From: Microbacterium sp.
Lineage (GTDB): Bacteria > Actinomycetota > Actinomycetes > Actinomycetales > Microbacteriaceae
Length of the DNA stretch: 9,461 nucleotides
Assembly (NCBI GenBank): GCA_003524435.1
Contig: DQHP01000082.1
Coordinates: 15,076-24,536 of the forward strand
Reading direction: 5' to 3'
The position numbers and the translations under genes were made by a program. The notes under the pieces were generated by a model. The model made no database searches, was not told the DNA's origin, and worked only from the letters and a program-made list of their open reading frames with translations. The stretch's first letter is position 1. The number at the start of each line of letters is the position of its first letter. Positions 1 through 6,716 of the stretch are shown piece after piece.

Positions 1-1067
1 GACTGGCAGGTCAGGACGTAGCCACGCTCGAGCTCATCCGGCTCCAGGGCGAAGTTCTGCGTCATGCGCACGTCGCCCTCTACGAGGCGGGCGCGGCAGG
101 TTCCGCAGACGCCGCCCGCACAGGCGAACGGCACGTCGCCGCGGACTCGGAGCGCAGCATCCAGAATCGCTTCGTCGGCCGCGACAGGTGACTCCACCGT
201 CGATGAGAGGCCGTCGAGCGTTAACTCAATGCGGCGCATCTCATCGCCTTTGCGCGCGATGACAGGTCGCCCACGGTCGGCCCTGGGGCCGTCAGCATCG
301 GTGGTGAAGAGCTCGAAGCGGATGCTGTCAGCGCGGACTCCGCGTCCCTCCAGAGTGGCGCGGCAGAGGGCAACGAGCTCGAAGGGGCCGCAGAGGAACC
401 ACTCGGTCACCGTCGCAGGAGGCAGCAGGCCGTCGAGGATTGCATTGAGCTTTTCCTCGTCGATGCGCCCAGACAGCAGGGGAGCGGCTCGTTGCTCACG
501 GGAGAGGACATGGTGCAGTGCGAGGCGGGCGGGGTAGCGATCTTTCAGGTCAGCGAGCTCCTCAAGGAACATCACGTCCTGTGTCGCGCGGTTGGTGTAA
601 ACAAGGCTGAAGCGCGCCGTCGGAGAGGATGCCAGCACGTGAGATGCCAGCGACATCATCGGGGTCACGCCAGAGCCTGCGGCGATTGCGGCAATGTGCG
701 CGTGGTCGAGGTTGGGCAGGGCAGAGGTGAACTTTCCCTCGGGGCTCATCACGTCGATCAGGTCGCCCGGCTTCAGGTTCTCGTGCGCCCAGACCGAGAA
801 CAGCCCGCCGAGGTCGCGTTTGATGCCGACGCTGATGGTGCCCGCCGTGGGCGGTCGGCAGATCGAGTAGCTGCGGCGCACTTCGTGTCCGTCGACGTGG
901 GCGCGCAGCGCGACGTACTGCCCTGGCAGGTAGTCGTAGTCACCCTGCAACTCCGGCGGCACGGTGAAGGTGACCTCGATGCTCTCGCTGGTCAGCGGCC
1001 GGACCTCAGCGATCTCAAGCTCGTGGAACCTCGCGCGACGGCGCGCGGCGACATTCACGGCGCTCAT
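1..1067 (-). CDS. paaE: PaaE, reductase of phenylacetyl-CoA epoxidase (3' end cut by window edge)
   Basis: This subunit passes electrons from NAD(P)H through FAD and a [2Fe-2S] cluster to the PaaAC oxygenase in the cytoplasm. The visible 355 residues have the expected order: an N-terminal FAD domain with LPGQYV (about 47-52) and RRSYS (64-68), an NAD(P)-binding domain with GSGVTP (131-136) and CGPFE (226-230), and a C-terminal plant-type ferredoxin domain. All four cluster cysteines are visible as C-x4-C-x2-C-x29-C (C316, C321, C324, C354). E. coli PaaE is about 356 residues, so only a few C-terminal residues and the stop are missing. The ATG overlaps the paaD stop as ATGA and has no clear Shine-Dalgarno, which fits translational coupling. 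A stand-alone ferredoxin reductase of another oxygenase is unlikely given the paaABCD context. Confidence 0.95.
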   Translation of the reverse strand, partial: MSAVNVAARRRARFHELEIAEVRPLTSESIEVTFTVPPELQGDYDYLPGQYVALRAHVDGHEVRRSYSICRPPTAGTISVGIKRDLGGLFSVWAHENLKPGDLIDVMSPEGKFTSALPNLDHAHIAAIAAGSGVTPMMSLASHVLASSPTARFSLVYTNRATQDVMFLEELADLKDRYPARLALHHVLSREQRAAPLLSGRIDEEKLNAILDGLLPPATVTEWFLCGPFELVALCRATLEGRGVRADSIRFELFTTDADGPRADRGRPVIARKGDEMRRIELTLDGLSSTVESPVAADEAILDAALRVRGDVPFACAGGVCGTCRARLVEGDVRMTQNFALEPDELERGYVLTCQ

Positions 1068-1573
1068 AGGACTTTGAAGTGGTCGAAGGGCTCAAGACAG
1101 GTGCGACATTCGTAGAGTGCCTTGCACGATGTTGAGCCGAAACGGGAGACCTCGCGGGTGTCGAGCGATTCGCAGCGCGGACACTTCACGGCCATGCGCA
1201 GCCGAATCGGACCCTGCCCGAGCGCCGAGCGTCCCGTCGGGGGAGCAATGCCGAAGTCGATGAGCTTCTGCTTGCCAGCATCCGTCATCCAATCCGTCGT
1301 CCACGCCGGCGTCAGCGTCGTTCGCACGTCAACATCGCCGAAGCCTGCCGCGGTGAGGGCGAGGATGACGTCGTCGCGCATCGTGTCGAGAGCTGGGCAT
1401 CCGCTGTATGTCGGGGTGAGCGTGACGGTGACGCGCTCGCCGCCTGCCGCACCGTCGACGTCCACTCGACGCAATACGCCGAGGTCTTCGAGCGTGAGGA
1501 CGGGAACCTCGGGGTCGGTGACAGATGCGGCGATCCGCCACGCTTCCTGCTCCCGCGTGACGGTGGTCACCAT
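1064..1573 (-). CDS. paaD: PaaD, DUF59/MIP18-type maturation protein of the epoxidase
   Basis: PaaD is not a core subunit of the epoxidase. It belongs to the DUF59/MIP18 (SufT-like) group and is thought to help assemble the Fe-S cluster of PaaE or the metal centre of the complex. The 169-residue product has the DUF59 signature near the N-terminus: DPEVP at 20-24, then LEDLGV, and TYSGCPAL at 55-62 with the conserved cysteine C59. The C-terminal third has the PaaD-specific metal-binding cysteines, CPRC (131-134) and CRTC (156-159), with C150 between them. The ATG at 1571-1573 lies inside the end of paaC (7-base overlap) and a G-rich stretch upstream can act as Shine-Dalgarno. The stop overlaps the paaE start. 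Confidence 0.95.
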   Translation of the reverse strand: MVTTVTREQEAWRIAASVTDPEVPVLTLEDLGVLRRVDVDGAAGGERVTVTLTPTYSGCPALDTMRDDVILALTAAGFGDVDVRTTLTPAWTTDWMTDAGKQKLIDFGIAPPTGRSALGQGPIRLRMAVKCPRCESLDTREVSRFGSTSCKALYECRTCLEPFDHFKVL

Positions 1574-2478
1574 GTCGCCCCCGGATGCTGTCGGGCCAGC
1601 ACCTGCATCTCGGCGAGGATGTAGCCCAGGGTGGAGAAGTGTGCGCCGCGTCGTCCGCCGCCGGAAGCTGTGAAGCCCTCGGGGATGGTCAGCTCGGCCT
1701 CTATGAACACGGCGGCGATGACCTCGTCGAACCTGTCGCGAAGTGCGGAGGGGCGCACGGCGATGCTCTGCAGCTCATCGAGTAGCGGCTCATCGCGGAA
1801 CAGTTCGTCGACGTAGGGCCAGATGCCGCCGAGCGCGCGGATGATGCGGGTGCGCGATTCTTCGGTGCCGCCGGCGAGGCGCAGCGTCCATTGGATGGCG
1901 TGATCGCGGTGGTAGTCGACTTCCTTGAGTGACTTTTCGGCGATGGCAGCGAGCGTGGCGTCTTCGGAATGCTGAAGGGCCGAGTACAGCTCGAACATGT
2001 AGGTGGAGGCGACGAGTTGGCGCATGATCGTCTGCGCGAAGTCGCCGTTGGGTTGTTCGAACAGCCATGCGCTGCGGAACTGCGGCTCGTCGCGGAAGTA
2101 CGCGAGGTCATCCTCGCTGCGATCATCGGCGGTACCCGCATAGCGCAGCAGTGAGCGTGCGTGCCCGAGCAGGTCGAGGGCGATGTTTCCGAGGGCGACG
2201 TCTTCTTCGAGCTCGGGGGCATGGGCGATCCAGGCGCCGAGTTGCTGCGCGAGAATCAGTGCGTCATCGCCCAGCCAGACGGCGTATTCGGCGACGGCCG
2301 GGGATGCTGTGGCATCCGTGTCTCCGGACAGTTCTGCCGCGAGATCAAGTTCGTCAACGGTGACATGGCCGTGCGGGAGGGGTCGTACTTGGTCGTTACT
2401 CGGGGAAGAGGGGCCAGAGTTGGTCGCCTCGGACGCGTAATTGCGGCCATTAGCGACCCCTGCGGTGGTGCGCGTCAT
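1567..2478 (-). CDS. paaC: PaaC, structural partner of the phenylacetyl-CoA epoxidase
   Basis: PaaC pairs with PaaA and is needed for substrate binding and stability; it has the ferritin-like helical fold but is not the catalytic subunit. The 303-residue product carries the family landmarks: LGDDALILAQQLGAW (69-83), HAPELEEDVALGNIALDLLG (86-105), EVDYHRDHA (186-194), and a C-terminal LAEMQVLARQHPGATW that closely matches PaaC proteins. I chose the ATG at 2476-2478, which forms ATGA with the paaB stop; the frame stays open to 2553 but that would overlap paaB needlessly. The first 60 or so residues are rich in Ser, Thr, Asn and Pro and precede the conserved core. E. coli PaaC (about 248 residues) has no such segment. 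The extension is real if this ATG is used; an internal start is possible but no ATG is available before the core. Confidence 0.95.
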   Translation of the reverse strand: MTRTTAGVANGRNYASEATNSGPSSPSNDQVRPLPHGHVTVDELDLAAELSGDTDATASPAVAEYAVWLGDDALILAQQLGAWIAHAPELEEDVALGNIALDLLGHARSLLRYAGTADDRSEDDLAYFRDEPQFRSAWLFEQPNGDFAQTIMRQLVASTYMFELYSALQHSEDATLAAIAEKSLKEVDYHRDHAIQWTLRLAGGTEESRTRIIRALGGIWPYVDELFRDEPLLDELQSIAVRPSALRDRFDEVIAAVFIEAELTIPEGFTASGGGRRGAHFSTLGYILAEMQVLARQHPGATW

Positions 2479-2783
2479 AGGTGCGGCACCCCCTCTGATG
2501 CCGTGTAGTACACCGCATGGCGATAGTTCTTGCCCGCCGGACTTTCGAACCACGCGCCCTTGGCATCGGGGTCGCTCGTGGTGATGGCATCCGCTGGCAC
2601 GACCCAGATCGAGGTGCCCTCATTTCGACGCGTGTAGAGGTCGCGAGCATTGCGCACCGCGAGTTCAGCGTCTGGCGCGTGCAGCGAGCCGACGTGGACA
2701 TGGCTCAGCCCGCGGTTTGCGCGAACGAACACTTCCCACAGCGGCCAGGGTTCGGTGGAGTCAGTGCCGGGGGTTGCCATCAT
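2475..2783 (-). CDS. paaB: PaaB, small subunit of the phenylacetyl-CoA epoxidase
   Basis: PaaB is the small subunit that bridges PaaAC heterodimers in the 1,2-phenylacetyl-CoA epoxidase. The 102-residue product is close to the usual 90-100 residues and reads as a typical PaaB: WPLWEVFVRANRGLSHVHVG (13-32), then HAPDAELAVRNARDLYTRR and a SIWVVPAD segment (58-65). Two ATG codons stand side by side at 2781-2783 and 2778-2780, so the protein starts either one residue earlier or later; the first forms ATGA with the paaA stop. An AGAAGG sequence about six bases upstream serves as Shine-Dalgarno. The last codons overlap the paaC start. Confidence 0.96.
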   Translation of the reverse strand: MMATPGTDSTEPWPLWEVFVRANRGLSHVHVGSLHAPDAELAVRNARDLYTRRNEGTSIWVVPADAITTSDPDAKGAWFESPAGKNYRHAVYYTASEGVPHL

Positions 2784-3769
2784 GCTGCCTTCTGTTCCAC
2801 GCGCTGCGCTTGCTTCCGGGCATACTCAACCGCAGCCTCGCGCACCCACGCCCCGTCTTCGTGTGCTTCGCGCCGGGCGCGCAGACGTTCGGTATTCATC
2901 GGGCCGCGGCCAGCGAGAACCTCGAAGAACTCCGTCCAGTCGATCTCGCCGCCGACGTACTGTTGGGTTTCCTCATCGAAGCGCAGTGCGGGATCGGGCA
3001 ACGTGACACCGAGTATCTCGGCCTGCGGCACAAGCATGTCAATGAAGCGCTGGCGCAGTTCGTCATTCGAGAAGCGTTTGATGTTCCAGGCCATCGACTG
3101 CGCGGAGTTCGGGGAGTCGTCATCGGGTGGCCCGAACATCATCAGGCTGGGCCAATACCAGCGGTTCACAGCATCCTGCGCCATCTGGCGCTGTGCGTCG
3201 GAGCCTTTCATCAGGGTGAGGAGGATCTCGAAACCCTGTCGCTGGTGGAAGGATTCTTCTTTACAGACGCGCACCATCGCGCGAGCATATGGACCATAGG
3301 ATGCTCGGCACAACGGCACCTGGTTGCAGATCGCGGCACCGTCGACGAGCCATCCGATCGCGCCCATATCGGCCCAAGTCGGGGTGGGGTAGTTGAAGAT
3401 CGACGAGTATCGCGCGCGGCCGGTGATGAGCTGGTCGGTCATTTCGTCCCGGGTGATGCCGAGGGTCTGTGCGGCGGAGTAGAGGTAGAGGCCGTGGCCC
3501 GCTTCGTCTTGCACCTTCGCCATGAGGATCGCCTTGCGCTTCAGGCTCGGTGCGCGGGTGATCCAGTTGCCCTCCGGCTGCATGCCGATGATCTCGGAGT
3601 GCGCGTGCTGGGAGATCTGCCGGATGAGCGTTTTGCGGTAGGCGTCCGGCATCCAATCGCGCGGCTCGATGCGCGAGTCTGCGGCGATGATGTCGTCGAA
3701 ACGGCGCTGCTCGGCGTCGTGGCCGGGGGCGTGCTCGCCTGAGTGCTCTGTGGCGGTCGCGGTGGTCAT
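2780..3769 (-). CDS. paaA: PaaA, catalytic di-iron subunit of phenylacetyl-CoA epoxidase
   Basis: PaaA is the oxygenase subunit that puts one oxygen atom of O2 across the 1,2 position of phenylacetyl-CoA, the first committed ring step of aerobic phenylacetate breakdown. The 329-residue length fits the family (E. coli about 309), with a short extra N-terminus. The ferritin-like di-iron ligands can be placed as E59 (in HSEIIGMQPEGNW), E89 and H92 (DEAGH), and E172 and H175 (EESFH), with D143 as a likely sixth. K85 sits where PaaA proteins carry an active-site lysine. These assignments are by motif, not alignment. The start has a strong Shine-Dalgarno five bases upstream, unlike the downstream coupled genes. 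It is the first gene of the operon and lies directly behind a putative TetR-type operator, so induction by phenylacetyl-CoA is likely. Confidence 0.97.
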   Translation of the reverse strand: MTTATATEHSGEHAPGHDAEQRRFDDIIAADSRIEPRDWMPDAYRKTLIRQISQHAHSEIIGMQPEGNWITRAPSLKRKAILMAKVQDEAGHGLYLYSAAQTLGITRDEMTDQLITGRARYSSIFNYPTPTWADMGAIGWLVDGAAICNQVPLCRASYGPYARAMVRVCKEESFHQRQGFEILLTLMKGSDAQRQMAQDAVNRWYWPSLMMFGPPDDDSPNSAQSMAWNIKRFSNDELRQRFIDMLVPQAEILGVTLPDPALRFDEETQQYVGGEIDWTEFFEVLAGRGPMNTERLRARREAHEDGAWVREAAVEYARKQAQRVEQKAA

Positions 3770-3774
3770 CGTCG

Positions 3775-3780
3775 CTCCTT
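3775..3780 (-). promoter_or_regulatory. Shine-Dalgarno of paaA (AAGGAG)
   Basis: On the minus strand AAGGAG stands five bases before the paaA ATG. It is the clearest ribosome binding site in the window and supports the chosen paaA start. It also shows that the paa operon has a leader, in contrast to other first genes here. Confidence 0.75.
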
Positions 3781-3788
3781 CGCGCTTT

Positions 3789-3806
3789 ACTGACCGATCG
3801 TTTAGT
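3789..3806. promoter_or_regulatory. Putative TetR-type operator (PaaR-like) upstream of paaA
   Basis: The 18-base sequence ACTGACCGATCGTTTAGT is an imperfect palindrome centred on CGATCG, with seven of nine base pairs symmetric. Its left half matches the ACTNACCGNNCG half of the site I recall for PaaR, the TetR-family repressor of paa genes in Corynebacterium glutamicum; the right half is diverged. It lies 20-37 bases before the paaA ATG and just downstream of a possible -10, where a repressor would block transcription. No regulator gene is in the window, so the name of the regulator is an inference. Confidence 0.55.
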
Positions 3807-3807
3807 T

Positions 3808-3837
3808 ATTCTCGCACATACGGAAGCGGCGCGGCAA
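3808..3837 (-). promoter_or_regulatory. Possible paaA promoter (TTGCCG / GAGAAT)
   Basis: On the minus strand TTGCCG (3832-3837) and GAGAAT (3808-3813) are 18 bases apart. Transcription would start inside or next to the palindrome at 3789-3806. The -10 match is only moderate, so this is a weak call supported mainly by position. Confidence 0.3.
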
Positions 3838-3839
3838 GG

Positions 3840-3845
3840 TAGCAT
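3840..3845 (+). promoter_or_regulatory. -10 element (TAGCAT) of the methyltransferase gene, probably leaderless
   Basis: TAGCAT fits the actinobacterial -10 pattern TANNNT and ends exactly six bases before the ATG at 3852, so the transcript would start at or beside the A of the start codon. There is no Shine-Dalgarno at normal spacing. No good -35 was found. Confidence 0.45.
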
Positions 3846-3851
3846 CGCGCC

Positions 3852-4652
3852 ATGTCGCCAGCAGATCAACAGGACATCGACGCTCGCATCCAGCGCTATT
3901 ACAGCGAGGTGTTCGATGAGAGCACTCGATTGACGACGCGCTCGCCGCAGGGGCCGCTCGAATTTCGTCGCACCCAGGAGATCATTCGGGGACGCGTCCC
4001 TGTCGGGCGGGTAGTGGATATCGGTGGCGGCGCGGGGCTGCACGCGAAGGCACTGCAGGATGCTGGCTACCGCGTTGAGCTCGTCGAGCCAGTGCAGCGC
4101 CATATCGACGTGGCGCTCGCAGCCGGAGTTTCCGCACAGCTCGGTGATGCCCGGAGTTTGCCTTTTGGGGATCAATCTTTTGATGCCGCGCTGCTGCTCG
4201 GCCCGCTCTATCATCTGGCGTCACTGGAGGATCGTCTGATGGCGTTGAGGGAGGCTGGGCGAGTCGTGAAGCCTGGCGGATTCGTTCTCGCTGCGGGGCT
4301 ATCACGCTATGTCGCGTTCGGTGCGGCGTCGCTGGGCTCAAGAATCCCCTCGCCATTGCCGAACGAATGGGCTGCCCTGATCTCGGACGGTGCGCCGACA
4401 AGTTCGTTGCGGTTTCCTGCCGGACATTTTCATACCGCAGAGGAGTTGGCTGACGAGTTGGATGCTGCGGGTCTCGAGATGCTCGAGGTTTTTGGCGTCG
4501 AAGGCCCGGCGGGGCTGTTCCTTGAGGTGGAGAAAGAGGTCGATTCTGCCGTGCATGATGCCGCTCTGATTCTCGCGCGGGCAGCGGCTGCCGTTCCGGG
4601 TATCCGGGATCAGAGTGCACATCTGCTGGGGGTCGCGCGCAGGAGCAGATAG
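3852..4652 (+). CDS. Class I SAM-dependent methyltransferase, substrate unknown
   Basis: The 266-residue product has a Rossmann-type methyltransferase domain: motif I VVDIGGGAG (54-62), an acidic strand-2 end VELVEP (75-80), a GDARSLPF stretch (98-105) and DQSFDAALLLGPLYHL (107-122), followed by VVKPGGFVLAAG (138-149). The GPLYHL element and the overall layout resemble the broad Methyltransf_11/25 group acting on small molecules. The substrate cannot be read from the sequence. No signal peptide or membrane segment is seen, so it is cytosolic. It is divergent from paaA, with only 82 bases between, and a repressor on the shared palindrome could affect both. It may equally be an unrelated neighbour. 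Its stop is six bases from the end of the converging HNH gene. Confidence 0.85.
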   Translation: MSPADQQDIDARIQRYYSEVFDESTRLTTRSPQGPLEFRRTQEIIRGRVPVGRVVDIGGGAGLHAKALQDAGYRVELVEPVQRHIDVALAAGVSAQLGDARSLPFGDQSFDAALLLGPLYHLASLEDRLMALREAGRVVKPGGFVLAAGLSRYVAFGAASLGSRIPSPLPNEWAALISDGAPTSSLRFPAGHFHTAEELADELDAAGLEMLEVFGVEGPAGLFLEVEKEVDSAVHDAALILARAAAAVPGIRDQSAHLLGVARRSR

Positions 4653-4658
4653 GTCGCG

Positions 4659-6152
4659 TCACCCCACGGGTTGTCGGTGTCGCTGTCGTGGTTTTGGTGC
4701 GCCAGCCGGGTGCCAGCGTTGTTCTCGGTCCCACCACACGGGTCCCCTGATTTCGGGGACGCCGTTGTTCATACGGATCCGCCATTCGGAGAGGTGGAGG
4801 TTGCGGTGGTGCCACCAGCAGAGCAGGGCGCCGTTGTCAGTGTGGGTGGGGCCGCCATTGGCGTATTCCTGGACGTGATGGACTTCGCACCAGGTGGCGG
4901 GAACCGTGCACCCGGGGATGATGCATCCGCCGTCGCGGAGGGTGATGGCGCGGCGTTGGAGGGCGTTGAAGATGCGGGAGGAGGTGCCGATCGCGCTGAT
5001 GCGGCCGTTGTTGTCGAAGAGGATGCGTTGGATTCCGCCTGCGCATCCGACTTGTGCGGCGACGCGCGAGGGGATGAGGTCGCCAGTATTCAGGACTTGT
5101 GCCCAGCCCTGGCCGGTGGCGTAGTCGTCTGCGGTGATGGAGACGGTGAGGGTGGGTGCTGCGCCGCCGAGGTGGGGGAGCAGATCGGCGGATGCGGCGG
5201 TGTTGATGATCATCGCGAAAGCACCATGCATCTTCTGTGCGCGGGTGCGGTGGTCGAAGAACTGAGTCTCACTAATCGGGTCGCCGTTCGGGGTGGTTTC
5301 TGCGCCGTTCGCGCTGTCAGCGTCAGCGCTTTCGGTGAAGTGCACACCCTGGGTGGGGTCGTCGGGTCCGTCAACGCGAGGATTGAGGATGGCATCCAAC
5401 AGCAGTCGGAGCTGTCCGGCGACTTCGGGGAGCAGGTTCCCGCGCACGGGTACTGTCCCGTCGCGTTCCCGTCCAACGCTAAAACTGCGGCTGCGTGCGG
5501 CTTTCGAATCGGAGGGCTCAGCGCCGTCAGGGTCGAGGTAGGCGACCAACACGCGGGAGAGGATGCGCAGCTCTTCCGGCGTCGGTAGAGGCCCAGTCGT
5601 TGTCTCGCGCTCGCCGGTTTCTGGGTCATGAATGACACCGCAGGCGAGGTCAGCGAGCTGCTGGTCGGCTTCAAGCCGCGCGTTGTCGAGAATCCGATCC
5701 CGTGACTGCTCCAAGGGTTCGACCGCCGCGAGAAAGCCCGCGATGCCGATCGCCCCGGACACCATTGCTGCCCGCAATGCGGGGTATCGAGACGGCAAAA
5801 ACTCCCCGCTTGACATGCCCCGCGTGCGATTCAGCAGCCGCGCCGTCTTCACGACCCGGTTCGCATCTCGGCTCTCGGTGCGGATCAGGACGCGTACGAG
5901 GTCGACCGGGCGGGACCACCCGTATTTCTCGGTGATCTTGTCATCACGCATCGGCGTGGAGCGTTCAAGCACCTGACAGGTCGCTTCGACCTGCAAAGCC
6001 TCGACCCGCTTCTGAATGCGCCCACTTACTTCCAGAAGTGCCGCGATCTCAGCATCCGCCAGATCAGGAATCTGTTCGGAATCAAACGCATCGCGGTTCG
6101 CCTCATCGAGAGACCTGTCTAGGTCTTCGACGCGAGCGACGATGCTGTTCAT
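4659..6152 (-). CDS. DUF222 / 13E12-repeat family protein with C-terminal HNH endonuclease domain
   Basis: This 497-residue protein has the two-part layout of the actinobacterial DUF222-HNH family: a long helical DUF222 region (about 30-340) and a C-terminal HNH domain. Zinc-finger-like cysteines (C410, C415, C422), the catalytic pair H425-H426 in EVHHV, N440 and HHRNLH (448-453) are all visible, so the nuclease core looks intact. Such proteins occur in many copies per genome and are suspected to be selfish or recombination-linked; their real role is unknown. I chose the ATG at 6150-6152 because a TATATA lies six bases before it. The frame stays open to a TTG at 6204-6206 and has another ATG at 6180-6182, so 10-18 extra residues are possible. 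No Shine-Dalgarno supports any of the three. No flanking repeats that would mark an insertion were seen. Confidence 0.88.
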   Translation of the reverse strand: MNSIVARVEDLDRSLDEANRDAFDSEQIPDLADAEIAALLEVSGRIQKRVEALQVEATCQVLERSTPMRDDKITEKYGWSRPVDLVRVLIRTESRDANRVVKTARLLNRTRGMSSGEFLPSRYPALRAAMVSGAIGIAGFLAAVEPLEQSRDRILDNARLEADQQLADLACGVIHDPETGERETTTGPLPTPEELRILSRVLVAYLDPDGAEPSDSKAARSRSFSVGRERDGTVPVRGNLLPEVAGQLRLLLDAILNPRVDGPDDPTQGVHFTESADADSANGAETTPNGDPISETQFFDHRTRAQKMHGAFAMIINTAASADLLPHLGGAAPTLTVSITADDYATGQGWAQVLNTGDLIPSRVAAQVGCAGGIQRILFDNNGRISAIGTSSRIFNALQRRAITLRDGGCIIPGCTVPATWCEVHHVQEYANGGPTHTDNGALLCWWHHRNLHLSEWRIRMNNGVPEIRGPVWWDREQRWHPAGAPKPRQRHRQPVG

Positions 6153-6158
6153 AGTTTC

Positions 6159-6164
6159 TATATA
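6159..6164 (-). promoter_or_regulatory. -10-like TATATA before the HNH gene
   Basis: On the minus strand TATATA ends six bases before the ATG at 6152, the same spacing as the TANNNT elements of other first genes here, although the last T of the consensus is an A. It supports a leaderless start at 6152. A -35 at the right distance would read TAGTAA, which is weak. Confidence 0.4.
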
Positions 6165-6181
6165 ACAGGTAGCCTCAGACA

Positions 6182-6194
6182 TTACTACTAGTAA
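6182..6194. repeat. Short inverted repeat TTACT-N3-AGTAA in an AT-rich patch
   Basis: The perfect 5-3-5 inverted repeat lies in a notably AT-rich patch (about 6150-6210) between the HNH gene and the divergent small gene. It covers the place of the -35 of the HNH gene, so it could be an operator. It is short enough to arise by chance in AT-rich DNA. Confidence 0.3.
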
Positions 6195-6218
6195 ATTTGA
6201 ACACAAAGCTCGTGCCTA

Positions 6219-6224
6219 TAGCCT
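6219..6224 (+). promoter_or_regulatory. -10 element (TAGCCT) of the DinB-like pseudogene
   Basis: TAGCCT fits TANNNT and ends six bases before the ATG at 6231. The bases before that ATG are pyrimidine-rich and hold no Shine-Dalgarno, so a leaderless transcript is likely if the remnant is still expressed. Confidence 0.4.
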
Positions 6225-6230
6225 TTCCTC

Positions 6231-6679
6231 ATGGACATTGTCGTAGACGCAAGTACGCCCTTGGTCCGACTCCGTCAGGTGTCGATCTGGTCGTTCGACC
6301 TGGCAGCGTGGGGCGAATGCACTCAAGCCGCCACTGAGAACGAAGCTCGATTGCTATTCGCGCGCCGCGTCGGCGTGGCGGACGCTGAACTGGAAGTGCG
6401 CGAGAAGATCACCGGACGCGAAGGTGTCTTCGCGGAAGATCTCTTGCCCGCCGATGATGACCAGATTGCTCGCACTCTTGAGATTCTCGACGCACAACGC
6501 GCTGAAACCTTCTCGCTGCTGGCAGCGGCAGACGATAGGGCTCTCGACATGCGCGCACGTTTCGGAGCAGCCATGACGGCGGGATCTGGACTCCCGTGAA
6601 ACTCTTGCGCCGGCTGGCCTGGCATGAACGAGTCGAACTGGTGTTCCTGCGGCGCAGGCTGAGCCATCTGATCGCTTGA
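6231..6679 (+). pseudogene. Broken DinB-like/hypothetical gene with internal deletion and frame change
   Basis: The open frame 6231-6599 encodes 122 residues with no motif I can name; about the first 107 look like a normal soluble protein (VVDASTPLVRLRQVSIWSFD and so on, then EGVFAEDLLPADDDQIA). After about 6550 this frame turns into an unconvincing tail and stops at TGA 6597-6599. The frame one base back (+2) carries DGGIWTPVKLLRRLAWHE (from 6575) and continues VELVFLRRRLSHLIA to a TGA at 6677-6679. This resembles the C-terminal helix of DinB/YfiT-like proteins with their Trp-His-x-Arg motif. In that frame a stop at 6536-6538 bounds the switch point to 6539-6596. The joined product would be only about 150 residues, shorter than the usual 160-240 of such proteins, so a middle part including metal ligands seems lost. 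A single-base sequencing error would restore the frame but not the missing middle. The alternative is a genuine 122-residue orphan. Confidence 0.6.
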
Positions 6680-6716
6680 GGAACTCCTGGCGAGAGGAAC
6701 GGCTGAGTGGCGGAGC

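Noticed and set aside
2480..2490. Inverted repeat GGTGC-G-GCACC just before paaC
   Set aside because: A one-base loop cannot form a proper hairpin, and the bases encode the conserved-looking end of PaaB; likely coincidence.
2479..2553. Upstream extension of paaC
   Set aside because: It would overlap paaB by another 75 bases; the ATGA junction at 2475-2478 is a better start.
2717..3742. A 341-codon open frame on the plus strand opposite paaA
   Set aside because: It lies antisense to a well-supported paaA, has no recognisable domain and is explained by GC-rich third positions of the real gene.
3261..4214. A 317-codon minus-strand frame spanning paaA start, the operator and the methyltransferase
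   Set aside because: It crosses two real genes and the promoter region, and its product is Arg/His-rich without any motif.
4671..5588. A 305-codon plus-strand open frame opposite the HNH gene
   Set aside because: Its composition is a Gly/Val/Ala/Asp-rich shadow of the coding strand; the opposite strand has an intact DUF222-HNH protein.
6596..6602. Programmed -1 frameshift at the end of the 122-codon frame
   Set aside because: CTCCCGTGA is not a slippery heptamer and no downstream structure is evident; deletion or decay explains the frame change better.
6680..6716. Possible bidirectional terminator between the pseudogene and moaB
   Set aside because: Only a 4-base stem (TCCT/AGGA) can be drawn and no T-run follows; I see no intrinsic terminator.
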